From the NCBI GenBank assembly GCA_023374045.1, contig CM041779.1:142674294-142738293 (forward strand): 64,000 nt of DNA. The letters are read 5' to 3'. Below, piece by piece: positions 45,901-58,103 of the stretch. The DNA is from Limonium bicolor (lineage: Eukaryota > Streptophyta > Magnoliopsida > Caryophyllales > Plumbaginaceae). The position numbers and the translations under genes are program-made. Within the stretch, counting starts at the first letter, position 1. Every line of letters starts with the position of its first letter. The notes below the pieces were generated by a model that had not been told where the DNA came from, ran no database searches, and worked only from the letters and a program-made list of their open reading frames with translations.

Positions 45901-48900
45901 AGGTCATGCATGGTGAGGATTATATATGTTTGGGGTTTCTGTTTGGGGAGAGGAGCAGAGTAGCTTATATATCTGATGTGTCAAGGTTTCCTTCTGACAC
46001 CGAGTTTGGTGTGTATTTCTTCTGCTCAACTAGAATTATTTGATGACTGTAATATTTCTTGACATTGACATTATGCTGGTTATTATATCCGTCTCTGTCT
46101 CTCTCTCTGGCAAAACATGCTTGACACTTCCACACACAGAGAGATACAGTAGATTGATAGGTTGATAATCACCTCCATGAGAAAAGTCTCTATATTTCGC
46201 TTCTCACTCACTCTGTTGTTTATAATATCTTCTTTTGGTATCGGGAGATGAGTGGTCATCTACTGGTCCTTATTATCTGGTAAAGTTTGAAAAAATGTAA
46301 TAGCTTCAGTTTTATATAAAAAAATTATTGATTTGTACCTGAACATTGACTATTTTTGCAGAAACTCGATCCCTATGTCAAAAAATGCTCACCAGAAACC
46401 ATAAGTACTGTTGTCAGTTAGTTTCTGGAATTTCGCCAGACTGATGCTTCTCTGATTGTAATACTGTGAATGCTGTATTTTGCAGTTATCTCAAAATATG
46501 GTGGTGGACAACTCGACCTTCTTATCCTAGACACTCTTTACAAGGTTAGTCCGTTCAAAATCATCTCAACACGCTTTCCATATTTGTTGAATGCAAACAT
46601 TCCTGGTTTTTTTTCTTGGTTATTTAAATATAAAGATTGCACCTCTGAAAACTTTTTGAGTGATGTCAGTATGTTTAGCTAGTTGATGAGGCTATTTATT
46701 TTGAGTGATAATATTATTGTCCTCTTTGTCGATTGTTTTCTGCTAATAGCAGGAAAGTACAAATGAATATAGCTCACATCTTTTTCTTATGGAGCTGGGT
46801 CTCTGAGATTTCATGCCATCTTGCTATTGTTTAGAGTAAAAATGTTGTCAATTATTAGTAAGCACTATTTCAGGAAGAAACTTGAGTAAGTAGTTGTTGG
46901 TGTAAAAGTTGTTGGACAACATGACGAAGAAGTTTTGTAGAAAACTGAATGACCATTCTAAAAACTTCTTTCAGAGGGATTTTTGCCAAAAGTTTAGGAA
47001 TAGCGACCTAAAGGAAACATAATTCTTATGCTGAAAGAAAGAACAAGGTAAAAAAGAACCATATGTATGCTGCCGGATGGCAATCTTTGATATCCAGCAT
47101 CATAGATGGAAATGGGGTTCTGACCTGGAAAGACTGATATAAGCCGCCAAACTTTTCTTCTGCACTAATAGTGTCTCAACTTTGTTCCCTGAGGCATCAC
47201 ATTCAATGATGAAAGGCTGTGAGAAATCAGGTAGACTCAATACAAGGGATGTCATGAGGGCAATGCTTCATGAATGCATCTTGGGATGTGAGGTTCTATT
47301 ATAAGGGCTTCTTGAAAAGGTGGTGAGTTGGATGGCCTATCTTGCGATAAGCCTGGAGGATTGACTGGCAGTGTTTATGAGGTTGAGGAAACCACAAGTC
47401 CTTTGGAAATTTTAGGTGTTAGGCCAGCTGTGGGCGTTAACCACTTCAGGAGACATGACATGCCCGAAGTACTCTATTGGTTGCTGGCTGGAGGTGCCAA
47501 CATAGCCTCCATGAATCTAAGCTCTCATTATGATCTCTCATTGAGTACTTTTTCAACCTCCATTGTAGCTTCCATGCTTGTGGTGTGCATGTGCAGTTGT
47601 TGCAAAGCCGGGGTTGTGACTGGGATCCAGCTGATCCAGAAAAAACGATCCAGGTAATATAGGCAAAGACAGTACTTTTGGACTGAAAGGGTGGGGTCAG
47701 GGAAGGTTTCTTATATTTAGCTTAGCACGGGGAAGAGAAGAGCTGTGGCCCGGGAAAATGTTCCACTCCTCTAAGCAGTTGATACTCCCAAAAAAGAAGA
47801 TTATAACACCAGATCACTCCGTATCCCATACTACTGTCCTGTAAATTATATATTGACTGCAAAGGGAAATGGAGTATTTAAAGCAGTTTCTCAGACCCAA
47901 TTCAAGTCTAACAGCTGGCTGGCTGTTGCTAAACTGCTAGCAGTTTGCATGAGTCTCCTTTTCCTGCCTTCCTCTGCACATGTTGGCATGTAAAATAGGA
48001 GATTCTTGTTCATGTGCAGTAGTTCCTGTAGTCATTTTCCTCTTTCATCTGATGCTATTTTGTCTTGTATCATATTGCTATATACTGCTTAGTAATTGTT
48101 GATAAATCTACAAACCTACTGTTTGACTGGATGAATCTTAAATTTGTTTTTTCAACTATATTGTAGGTTTCAAATTATTTTTAGCCCCTTCTCTACTATT
48201 AACTGTACCGAATCCCTTTATATTTTAGTGAACTTCCGAATTTGTACAGCATGTTGTGCTTGTTGTGTAAGCTATTTTTGATGGATGATCTTTGTTGCGA
48301 AAGCATTGAGGAGTTGAAATCTTCTCTCATTGTATGGATTGATATGGGTAGTTGGCTTGTTGTAAGCTCACAATTATGTGGCTGAAGTTGTGGCATGTGT
48401 GATATATCCATATATTTATGTAAGTTGGAGTGGATGTATAAATTTGGCATGCCAAAAAAGTAACCTGCTATTTACCTCCCTTATTTCAGTATAATGCTCA
48501 CAATACCCATCTCTGCTTTGATCAGGTGAGTCTTTCTTTTTATTTTTTTCAGAATAAAAACTATTGTCTATGGAAATGAATTTATTAAATTTTGGTTTTC
48601 TGATGGGTATCTCTGCTTCTGGAAGACTCTAGATGCGGTTAAGCGGATAAGTCCAAAACGCGCTCTTTTAGTTGGAATGACCCATGAGTTTGATCACGTA
48701 AAAGATAATGAGTTCCTTAGTGAATGGTCTGCAAGGTACTATACTGTTTCTTTTTTTTTTGCTTCTGCTTTCGCTCTATTATTGTTATTATTTAGTAACA
48801 GTTCGTGTAAACAATTATTCTAATTCTGCAATAATAAGAGTGCCGAACATGGCACAATGAAGTTGCCTTACTTTATTATCCATAGAAAGTCCTTGTCTCG

Positions 48901-49507
48901 TATTAGGTGCTTTGCTTGTATTTGTTATTCTGTTTGAACGCTGCTTGTTGTCTATGTTGCTTGGTGTTAAACTAATGAGAATAGGCATGGATTAATCTCC
49001 ATTACCAACGTCTGAAACTATATACTCCAGCATTCGGGTAGGGCTGAAAGTTAAAGATAAGTAGATCTAGTATAGGTTCTCGTGTTTCGTTTGTTTTTCT
49101 TTTCATTCTCAATTATGCATAACAGGGTAGTCTACTTATTGTTAGTTTCCAGGTGAGCAATGGGGAGGTTGGAGTTAGTTTTTGAATTTAGGTTTTTCAA
49201 ACGAGCCCCAGCATTTGTTTGCTAAATCAGGTTAAGGAAATTTTAGAAGGGCAGTAAATTTCTTGTTGATATTAATTCTGTGGTTGATTTTAGTGTTTTA
49301 TCACTCACGAACTTGATCATAAAGTAGGGAGATAAATGTTAGTCATTTGAAATTTTGGTTATATTTTTTGTATTTTGCTAATGTATATAATTCGTTGTCT
49401 GAGCAAAGTTTACTTGCTCCAAGAGTGACCCCCCCTTAAATTGTCTACAGGAAAATATTGAGGTGCAGCTAGCTCATGATGGGTTAAGAGTCCCTATTGA
49501 TCTCTGA
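42984..49507 (+). CDS. Metallo-beta-lactamase-fold hydrolase, nine exons, last exon out of frame
   Basis: Exons are 42,984-43,156, 43,630-43,768, 45,027-45,154, 45,664-45,811, 45,903-46,008, 46,486-46,544, 48,490-48,525, 48,626-48,735 and 49,451-49,507. Phases fit through exon 8 and all sites are GT-AG. The protein starts MENGNGARDEGKSALIFLGT and has the zinc-site motif THEHADAVLGLDD (residues 108-120), His199 (VMHGED), Asp221 (ISDVSRF) and His283/His287 (THEFDH). It resembles the PhnP-like MBL hydrolases of plants and yeasts, probably phosphodiesterase-like. I recall Arabidopsis At1g30300 as a likely match, from memory. The Ala in HADA instead of His is, as I recall, normal for this family. 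Exon 8 ends in phase 2, but the expected C-terminus AHDGLRVPIDL requires phase 0. Canonical splicing would instead end the protein after SARKILRCS. Confidence 0.82.
46545..48489 (+). other. Intron 6 of the MBL gene with an unassigned insert-like segment
   Basis: This 1.9-kb intron is the largest in the gene. At 47,328-47,657 there is a 109-codon open frame (MDGLSCDKPGGLTG...) with no family I recognise. Its surroundings (about 46,860-47,830) are less AT-rich than the rest of the intron, so it could be a piece of captured or transposon DNA. No terminal repeats were found. Confidence 0.4.
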
Positions 49508-50338
49508 TGAGGCGAGATCGTCCCTGGTGAACCTTCTATTAATTTTGTCTGTTGAGCATTCATCGTTAAGTTTACTAAATGCACCAACACTCTTGACTAA
49601 ACCTTCTCTGATCCTAATTTATCTTTATTACAGATTGCACTTTCATACAACATACATGTATCAAGGAAAAGAATATGTTTCTATGGCCGTTCGGCAATAT
49701 TGTAACGGCTCTGAATCCCCTATCCACATGGAAAGCTGCTGTTTATGAAATCTTTTGCACTGGGGCTTCTTGATCTGATATATCTTTTAGGCCTTTTTTC
49801 TTGAGAGGATAATCTTTTTGGCTCTATACCTTCTAAAGGCAAGTTAATTTTAGACCTCCGTAGTACTTTTACTTGATCTTCATCAATCGGCGTGAGTATA
49901 GAATACAGATACTTCGGGGCTTAATAGTGTTAGCCAAAGATTTCTGGCACCCTGAGTGAAAAAACTAGTGCCACATCAGTGATAATGGCCTGATTTGTTG
50001 ATAGCAATTGTATGATTTTTTCTTATTACATTGACAATATGGCCAGGTTGCCAGTTCTCGCACAAGATAAACTCATATACATTGCCTGATGTGTCTGGTT
50101 GATGTACATTTACACATGTCTTATCATTAGCGCCTGTTTAGCTAGGTTTTGAAAAAGTTTGACGTACTCGACGTAATTTATTCTCTATGTATCCATGAAC
50201 GTCTAATAGTTTATTTAGTATGTCATCTAAAAGAAGTAAACAACTTTAATTTAACTATAAGCTAATTAGAATGATACTGAACCGCTTTGATTCGGCTATT
50301 AAATGGGTCCATCCGGTCTGAGCTTATTATTAATCATA
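49508..50338. other. 3' flank of the MBL gene
   Basis: No further gene is seen. It includes the probable 3' UTR. I cannot place a polyadenylation site. Confidence 0.4.
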
Positions 50339-51406
50339 TGGCCTTGTTCGTCGAAGCATAAATGAGTTTGATAAAATGTCACATTTTGACATTTTTTTGT
50401 CCATTTGTTTAGAACATATTTATATGTCACTATTTGTGTTTTTTTTTTCTGTCCTATCATAAATATTTTTTAAAATCTATAAGTTGTTTTCAAGATTACC
50501 AATACTATATTATAATACTAATATTTCATTATATAAAAAATATAATATAAAATCTCCATATTTAATTTTACTAACATACATTAAAATTTAAGTCATATTT
50601 TTACTATTATTTAGTTTATTGATTTATATGTTGTAAACAATAATAAAGTTAACTAATTTATTATCGTATTTTAATTTTATAATTTTTACTCATATTTTTT
50701 TATAAACTATAAACTATTTACCTTCAGCTAAAGAAAATGGAAACATATTAACATACATTACATGTTGAATTATGATCAAATAGTCGTTTATGATATATAC
50801 TATAATAAAGTTAACTAATTAATTATTATATTTTTATTTTATAATTTCTTACATATTTTTTCATATAAACTATTAACTAATTAAATTTAGCTAAAAATAT
50901 AACAACGCCCTTGAAAATGAAAACATATTAATATGAATTACATGTTAAATTATGATCAAACATTAGTTATGATGTATACAGTAATAAAGTTAACTAATTA
51001 ATTTTCATATTTTTATTTTATAATTTCTTACTTATATTTTATATATAAACTATTAACTAATTAACTTTGTCGTACTGAGTTTATCAAACTTTGAGTGTGG
51101 ACAGACCTTTGATAACAACAAACTACTTATCTTATAAATTTGTTACTAGTTACTTTATTTATTTTTTAATGAAATAGAATTTAAACAGTAATTTAATATT
51201 AATAGTTGTAGTACAGAAAACAGTAAACGTACTGCACATAACTAACATGCCATATTTATGTTGCGAATCTGTCACACTGCCAAATAACAGTTTTCAAAAC
51301 AACTACAAATATGTCAGCATAAATTGCCAGCAAATATGTTGCAAATATGCCAGCGTAAAACAGCTACCCAATTATGCTGCAAAATAGCCATGGCGAAATA
51401 GAACCA
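50339..51406. mobile_element. Diverged non-autonomous Harbinger-family element, about 1.07 kb
   Basis: The left end TGGCCTTGTTCG and the right end CGAAATAGAACCA are degenerate inverted partners of the TGGCTGCGTTCGG terminus. The block AAACAGTAAACGTACTGCAC near 51,223 is nearly identical to AAACAGTAAACGCACTGCAC near 3,191 in the autonomous-type element. The interior contains an AT-rich direct repeat of about 180-190 bases with GTTAACTAATTAATTATTAT-like cores near 50,815 and 50,995. No coding sequence is present. Confidence 0.55.
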
Positions 51407-53159
51407 TAGTCTTGTCCTCGTCTAGAAATATAGAGAAAACCTTAAAGTTTGACCCATTATAAAATTAATTTGGTCAGGGGACCTGTCTAGGGTCCACTCC
51501 ACATTTATGGAATTGTTTGGCCTGACTGCAACCAGGGCCTTCTTGATGATTTTCGGGCTTTGTGCTAAAGTCCACTTATAAAATTAAATTAATTTAAAAT
51601 AAAAATTGCTAAATTAAAATATATAAAATGAGACCACTTATAACATTCTATTTAAATTAAATTTAGACATTATATAATTTTTTCATGACAAACTCTAAAG
51701 AGAGTAAATAAAAATTGGGCCCCCAAATATAGGGAGCCCTGTTCCATCAGGCTGTTTGCACAACCAAGTAGCCGGCCCTCACTACAACCTATTCAATTTT
51801 TAGTCTATTATCTTCGCAGCCAATAGCGGACTCAAAAATTTTGTTAGGGGGGGACAATTTTTTTTACACTATTGTTCTTTAAAACATTATGTTATTTTGT
51901 ATTTTTCAAAAATTTATAAGAGTATTTTACAAATTTTCAAAAGTTTCAAGGGAGCGGTGACCCCGACCCGCCCCTGTTTCCAGCATTGGACAATTTTGGT
52001 TTTAATTGTATCTGAGTTCATTTTTAGAGATTGCTTGCATGAGTTAGCGTTTTTGTTTGAGATTTCATGGAGGGGATGAAGAGGATGCAACAGGAATGAT
52101 GCAACTTGCAACAGTAACTCATAAAGCCTTTGATACAATCAGATTGAATAGGAGTGTGTGAAATAACAAAAAAAAAAGTGACTAATAAGGATTTTAGTGT
52201 GAGTCTTTTAATTTTAGTTGGGTTAAACTTAAGCTTCGGGTCGAAGCTTTCATTTAAGGGGGAGAGATTGAAATACCATAAATAAGTATAATATTAGTTT
52301 AGTATTTTGTTTAGGTTGGTTGCCTACGTATTACTAAATTTCATCAAATTCAAAATCTATCATTTATTTTTATTTTATATTTTAGAGATGGTCTATATTA
52401 GATATTTTCCACAAAGGGATTTTATGCAGGTTTAATTAATCACCAATTGGTTTTAAACTCTTTATATTTTTGTTTTTGTTGTATTTTTCCTATCAAATTG
52501 GTATAAAACATGATTATACTAAGGGAGTTTTAGTGATATTTTATAATTTCTAAATCTTTGTATATAATCAGATTTTATCTTTTATTATTATTTATTTTGT
52601 ACAAAATCATCTCTAACAATTTTTATTTTCGAGTTACCCAACCCTAATTATTTTCCTACATATACCCCTTTCTTCTTATTGATTACGACGCCAACTTCAG
52701 CTTCCTAAAACTCAACCCTTACTCTGAAGTATTGTCTGCCGCCGCCGCACCAAATTCCTTTTTTCTTTACTTTCGTCACTTTGTTCTTAGCCTCATACGA
52801 CTACTACCCTCTTGTGTGGTATCCTTCCCTGTTAAATCAACAAACAGTTCCAGTCTTTTTTTTGTACGTACTGTACGGTTTCTCTTTTTATTCTCTCGTG
52901 AACATAAATGGCGATGATATCTTCATACTTCTACTTTCGTATTTTGACTTCTTTTCCATCCTTTGAAAGTGGTATAGTGATTCACTTTATCAGTAGCCAA
53001 ATCATACTGTACAAACGATTCATAATTGTTGTACTTTCTATATTATCTATTTATCTTTTATCTCACATATAATATTTTATTGTTTTTTTCTACCTTATAA
53101 GACGTGGTTATGGAATTGTTAGTATGAGAAAGATAAATTCAAATATATGTGTTGGAAAC
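51407..53159. other. AT-rich intergenic DNA
   Basis: No gene is supported. At 51,825-51,975 a piece with GCGGACTCAAAAATTTTG and GACCCCGACCCGCCCCTG looks like an old transposon remnant. The reading frames near 52,730-52,970 are short, T-rich and unconvincing. Confidence 0.45.
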
Positions 53160-53204
53160 TGAACTCGTTCGTTCAGTCGAGTTTTCACTTCGCTCAGTCG
53201 GAAA
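53160..53204 (+). repeat. Left terminal inverted repeat of the MULE
   Basis: Contains GTTCAGTCGAGTTTTCACTT followed by CGCTCAGTCGGAAA. It pairs with the reverse complement of 61,866-61,911. Confidence 0.8.
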
Positions 53205-53509
53205 TTTAAAAAACTTTACCATTTTGTTGCCCTTACTCTTAAATTCTCCTATATATACACCTTTACCCTCGATTATCCTCCACAAAATTTCAAAATCTCA
53301 AAACTCTCTATCTCTCTAGAATTCTCTCTGACTTCTCTCTAGAAGCGGTAACCGGAGCGGGAGCGGGGAGCAGGAGGAAAGCCGGTGCTGAAGTCATCAT
53401 TTCTGCTAGTTTGATCTGCAAAATCAGGTTCTTTTTTGTCATAATTTACAGTTTTTTAGCGTAGGAAAGTAGCAAATTTAGCAAGAAAAACAAGACGAAA
53501 TCGGAATCG

Positions 53510-53700
53510 GGGGAGGGGGGCGCGCGCTGGCGCGGGACGACGGAGGGCGCGCGGGACGCACGACGGCGCGCGGGCGTCGGGGACCAAGACGGCGCGCAGG
53601 CGCCGGGAGAAAGAGAGGACGCGGCCCGGGGAGGAAGAGAGGGCGCGGGCGCCGGGGAGGAAGAGGGGCGCGGGCGCCAGCTGCGGGAACGCTCGGGGCT
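53510..53700 (+). promoter_or_regulatory. GC-rich block upstream of the mobile-domain gene
   Basis: Dense GGCGCGCGGGCG and GGGCGCGGGCGCC units occur in an otherwise AT-rich region, about 200 bases before the start codon. A related block lies inverted at 61,215-61,430 before the transposase. It may be a promoter, 5' leader or intron element. Confidence 0.5.
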
Positions 53701-53901
53701 CGTTTTTTGCTGTTGTTATATAATTGGTCGTTTTTTACATTGTATACCTCTATTATGCGTGTTTTAATCAGTTCCAGGATTTGTATGAATTTATTTTTGA
53801 CGTTGAACTACTGAGATGCATGTATGACCGGTATTGAGTAACCTCGACCGGTCTTGACTAACTGTAAAAATAGTATGACTAAATTCTACGGTAAACAACA
53901 G

Positions 53902-56635
53902 ATGGCGGGAGGAAAGGGCAAGGGTTTGCTTGGTAGGTTCGGTCTGGGTAAGGGTAAGTCGATTTCTGACCGAGGCGAGAGCTCATCACACCCTCGTGTG
54001 ACCGGGCCTGATGCTGCTGCTACAGAGAGGAGGCGTACGCAGTACGCTACAGCTTCGTCGAGGAAGCGTAGGGAGCTTGAGTTTCTGCGAGCCCGTGAGG
54101 AGAGGTTGCGGGCGGAGTATGAGCTGGATCAGGGGGGGGGAGGAGGAGGAGGAGGATGCGGAGGAGGAGGAGCAGAGGGAGGAGCAGGAGGTGGACCAGC
54201 TACATGGTGTGGATCTGGACTCATTGATCGGCGATGGGACGCTGGTCGTGAGGTCTGATAGTCCTGCTTGGCCTACTCCTCCACAGAGGAGAACCGGAGA
54301 CGCACGTCATGGCGAGGCTGACGCTGATGACGAGGATATGGATGAGCCGGGTGCTGAGCATGAGGGCACACAGGTGCGCCGTCGTCGCCGGTCCCCAGTA
54401 CATGGTCCGGCAGAGGGGCTGGCGCAGATGCCGGCTGCTGATGCTTGGCTGCTTGGGCAGACTCCAGTGCCCGGAGGCCCTCAGGATACGAGTTTGATCC
54501 CGAGTTTCGGTGGTCACGTCGCGCTAGACGTGTGGCGAGGAGTGGTATGTTTCCCGTCTGGTAATAGATTCCATAAAATTTTAGATTGTTTAGGAAATGG
54601 TTAACATAGTGTGAACTCAATTATAAATATTCAACAGGAGAAGGGATGTCTTAGCTTCAAGCCTAAGACGAAGTATTTGGAGGCGTGGACTCTGAGTACA
54701 TTGAGGCACCCAGAGTCTCTAGCAGCGGTCGAGGATAGCGGACTTGCGCATCTTGTCGACATAGCGCATGGTTGTTTTGACCTCGCGCTCCTCTCAGCGT
54801 TCGTGGAGAGATGGCAGCCTGACACGAACTCCTTTCACATGCCATTCGGAGAGATGATTACTCTCCATGACGTCTACCACATTTTGGGTATCCCCATCAC
54901 CGGCATGGCGATTTCGTACCAGCACGAGGATGGCGCCCGCCTCGGTTTAGCGGCCCCACCGTTACAGGTTCTCATCCCCCACTTCGTACGGCTCTTTGGC
55001 GCGGCGGACCAGCAGGAGCTGATAAACTGTAGGTTCCTGGAGAAGAGTCAGGTACGTTACCGAGCTCTTCATGATACTTGTGGCGGTCCATACTCTACCC
55101 CCTTCAGGAGACGACGGCCTTCCTCTGGTGGCTGGTGTCCCACTCATTGATCATCGACAAGGGCGGGGATCGTGTTATGCCCTCGTCCTACTGGCCCATC
55201 CGTGACCCTAGTAGGGTCCACTTGTATGCGTGGGGGACCGGGACACTGGCATACCTGTACCGACAGCTCGGCATCGCTTCCCGGGCGGATACACGTCAGC
55301 TGGCTGGTTGCCTGACGTTGTTTCAGGTGAGAACTTGATTGCGAGCTCACGACTTAAGTATTGTAAAGTTACACCTTGACTATCTTGGCTAATGTTTTCG
55401 GATGATCACCGCAGTGCTGGATCTACGAGTACTTCCCCATGTTCAGACCGGAGCCCCTTTCAGACTGGGATGGTTGCTCCCCGACGGCGGCGAGGTGGCC
55501 TCGTTACACGAGGAATTTGATGGATGATGAGAGGCTACGTTTCGTGAGGGGACGGCTGGACACGATGTCCTCTACTGAGGTACGAGTTGCTTAGCGATTG
55601 TAGTAATAAAAAGTTGACGTTTAACGTATCGTCAAACATTGTTTCTCATTTAATTTGTTAATTGTTTTCCATTAAATGAAACATAGGTTACTTGGGTGCC
55701 ATTTGAGGCAGAGGGTGCCCTCGTATCACAGGCGCGCTCCCGGTACTATGGCACCATACAGTTCTTGGATATTGCTGAGCCGTATATGCCGGAGCGGTGT
55801 CTGCGCCAGTTTGGATACGTGCAGACTATCCCCCCTCAGCCTATCAGACCCGACAGCCATTATCGTCCCAGACATGGGAAGACGTACCTTGCTACGTACG
55901 ACTACGGGACAGCCGTGTGGGACAACACGACAGGGCCCAGCAGGTGGAGGTTTCCTCTGACGCGTGCGCCGATGGCATGGGCCGTGGCCCCGGATTACAT
56001 CCGGTGGTTCCAGCGCCTTTCTCATGTTCAGGTGCGTCCACTAGGAGCGGACGGTGGGCCCAGTACACGACGAGAGGATCAGCTCCAGGTAAATAATTTG
56101 TCTTGTTAAATTTTTTTTGTTGTTTGTAATTGTTTTTAAATACTAACTTCACATTTATACCTTACTGCAGTATTGGGATGAGACAGCGCCGCTTATCATG
56201 AGTCTCGCACCGGAGAACAACCCGGGCTGGCCCACGGGTTTCCCCCCCTGGGCGGCTGATACGCTGGAGATGGCCTTTGAGTACTGCCGGCTTAATGTCC
56301 CGACCACCCCTGATTCGCCCACACGTCACAGGAACCCTAACCAGCCTCGTGCTGGCATGGAGTGGTACATCGCGGGGCGTCGCACCAGAGGCCTTAGGCC
56401 TAGAGGGGAGGGTATGCACCGTAGGCACATGGAGCAGGCGCGTCGTTATGGGGGTGATGGTGGGCGCGGTGATGATGGGAGGGGACCGGGTGATGGGAGG
56501 GGAGGGCGTGGTGATGGCAGGGGAGGACATGCTGGTGGTGGTTCTGGGGCTGGGGCGGGTGAGTATGGTGGGGGTGGGTATGGTGGTGGTGGGTATGGTA
56601 GGGGTGGGTATAGTGGTGGTGGGTTTGGATATTAG
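53902..56635 (+). CDS. Plant mobile domain (PMD) protein, six exons, one frameshift in a G run
   Basis: Exons are 53,902-54,544, 54,638-55,051, 55,108-55,326, 55,415-55,579, 55,687-56,088 and 56,171-56,635. All later exons are multiples of three in phase 0. Exon 1 has a basic N-terminus (MAGGKGKGLLGRFGLGKGK), a coiled Arg/Glu-rich stretch and a Glu-rich stretch. The PMD core follows: SLIPSFGGHVALDVWRG, HPESLAAVEDSGLAHL, MPFGEMITLHDVYHILGIP, LIIDKGGDRV and WRFPLTRAPMAWA. The C-terminus is Gly/Arg-rich (GGGYGGGGYGRGG), suggesting RNA binding. PMD proteins such as Arabidopsis MAIN/MAIL1 act in silencing and genome stability, and PMD genes often ride on transposons. One extra base in the nine-G run at 54,132-54,140 breaks the frame, and eight Gs would keep it open. 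Confidence 0.85.
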
Positions 56636-56759
56636 TAGACTTATTAGTTTATGTTGTTTTTAAACATTCTGTATTGATGTTTAAACTTGTGGTGTTGTTG
56701 TAATTTTAATTTATGTTTATTTGGTTTTTAAATAATTCATTCTTGTTTATGTCATTAGG

Positions 56760-57212
56760 ATGTCAATTCCCTTTGCAATTCACGTGAACCATTACACCGC
56801 ACTCAATGAATACGGGGCACGGTTCCAACGTGCTCCGGGATGGGCAGTGATCAATACAGAAATTAGAACTCCGAGAAGTGTTAACAACCTAACAGCTTCA
56901 TTAAATCAAATTGTCAGATCACATTTTGATAATCAGCAACTCAACGTCTTTTCCATTGTCTACCTTAGGATGGACCAAGATCTGTACAACGACTCTATCG
57001 TCGATATACTGACCGATGCGGACGTACGCATGATGTTGCAGAACTACTTAGACCTTGGAGAAATAATGGAAAGAGTTAGGATTCTTGTGAAGTATGAAGA
57101 TGATTCAGATTTCGAAGACCCAGATGTAATACGAAGCAGGGCTGAGGCGGACCGTAGGGAACACAATTCACGCTGCAGGGCTAGTACGAGGGGACGACCG
57201 CCTCCTGCTTGA
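56760..57212 (+). CDS. Unrecognised 150-residue protein in the MULE
   Basis: An open frame from ATG 56,760 begins MSIPFAIHVNHYTALNEYGA and ends TRGRPPPA. It is 125 bases downstream of the PMD stop on the same strand, with a possible splice acceptor (CATTAG) just before the start. It has a compact N-terminal region, predicted helix-strand character in the middle (LNVFSIVYLRMDQD), an acidic patch (KYEDDSDFEDPD) and an Arg-rich tail. I do not recognise the family. Its position suggests an accessory transposon protein, perhaps equivalent to small N-terminal or second ORFs seen in other MULEs, but this is a guess. Confidence 0.6.
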   Translation: MSIPFAIHVNHYTALNEYGARFQRAPGWAVINTEIRTPRSVNNLTASLNQIVRSHFDNQQLNVFSIVYLRMDQDLYNDSIVDILTDADVRMMLQNYLDLGEIMERVRILVKYEDDSDFEDPDVIRSRAEADRREHNSRCRASTRGRPPPA

Positions 57213-58103
57213 TCAGTGCAACCACATTTGGCTTTCATGTACTGGTAGTCATCAGAATTGTTATTTGTTTTAAGATTTAAAATGATGTGTGTGTGGAATA
57301 AGTTGTAACATTATGAGAAATGACGTGTGAACAATGTTGATTGGAAATGAAACTCTAAAATAGAATCGCTTTTGAAGTCTTGAAAATATGTTTCAAATAT
57401 GTGTGCAATTACATTTAATTAGAAAAAAAACATTTTTTGAGCAATCTCCGACGACAAACCAATCTTGCTTTTGAAGTGCTGAAACGTAATCTCACTGATT
57501 TTGGCTGCTAAAAGTCCTTTCTTTGACAAGGTGTTAACGAACTCCCAAATTCTAGTATTAGCTGTGTGACAAGAAACCAATCTTAATTCCTTAACTTTAG
57601 TTGTTCACTAATGGGATAAAAGCATCCACTCAACATGAAGTCACTATACGTATTCACTATCAGTATGGTATTCAACATGATGTTATGAACGAATGTATAC
57701 TTGAAAAGTTACCCTTGGTAGACCAAGTAAGGATCAGCATCTTGTCCAGTGGTTAGAAACACAGATGGGCCAAAATTCGATCGTTAGTGACGGATGAAAT
57801 ATTCTACAACTCTTTTTTTGGTAAATTAGGTGTCAAATGTGCTTCTTAAGATCAATGCCATCTTTGGTGGTCTAAATTCTTTGTTGGCCGTTGAGTCGCT
57901 AACAGCAGTAGTATTAGAACGCATTGTATCTACGATGAGTTTGCTTTTATTAGATAAAGTATAATCCACTGTATCAACATGAGACACTACAATATTCAAA
58001 AAATTAAGTGTCCTTTTTTAATACTTTCATCTTGCAAAACATTACAACAACCTTCTTGAATATATTAATGGCATACAAGAATTCAACAAAATTTTTATAA
58101 ACT
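57213..58103. other. Convergent 3' region in the centre of the MULE
   Basis: No gene is seen. The rightward and leftward transcription units end facing each other here, so both 3' UTRs should lie in this AT-rich stretch. Confidence 0.5.

Noticed and set aside
46365..46427. Possible extra exon of the MBL gene (after TTTTTGCAG at about 46,361)
   Set aside because: Adding it breaks the phase and inserts residues not expected between the TEF and VISKYGGG parts of the protein.
56277..56663. Gly/Val/Met-rich frame overlapping the PMD gene end
   Set aside because: Shadow of the Gly-rich C-terminus of exon 6 in another frame.
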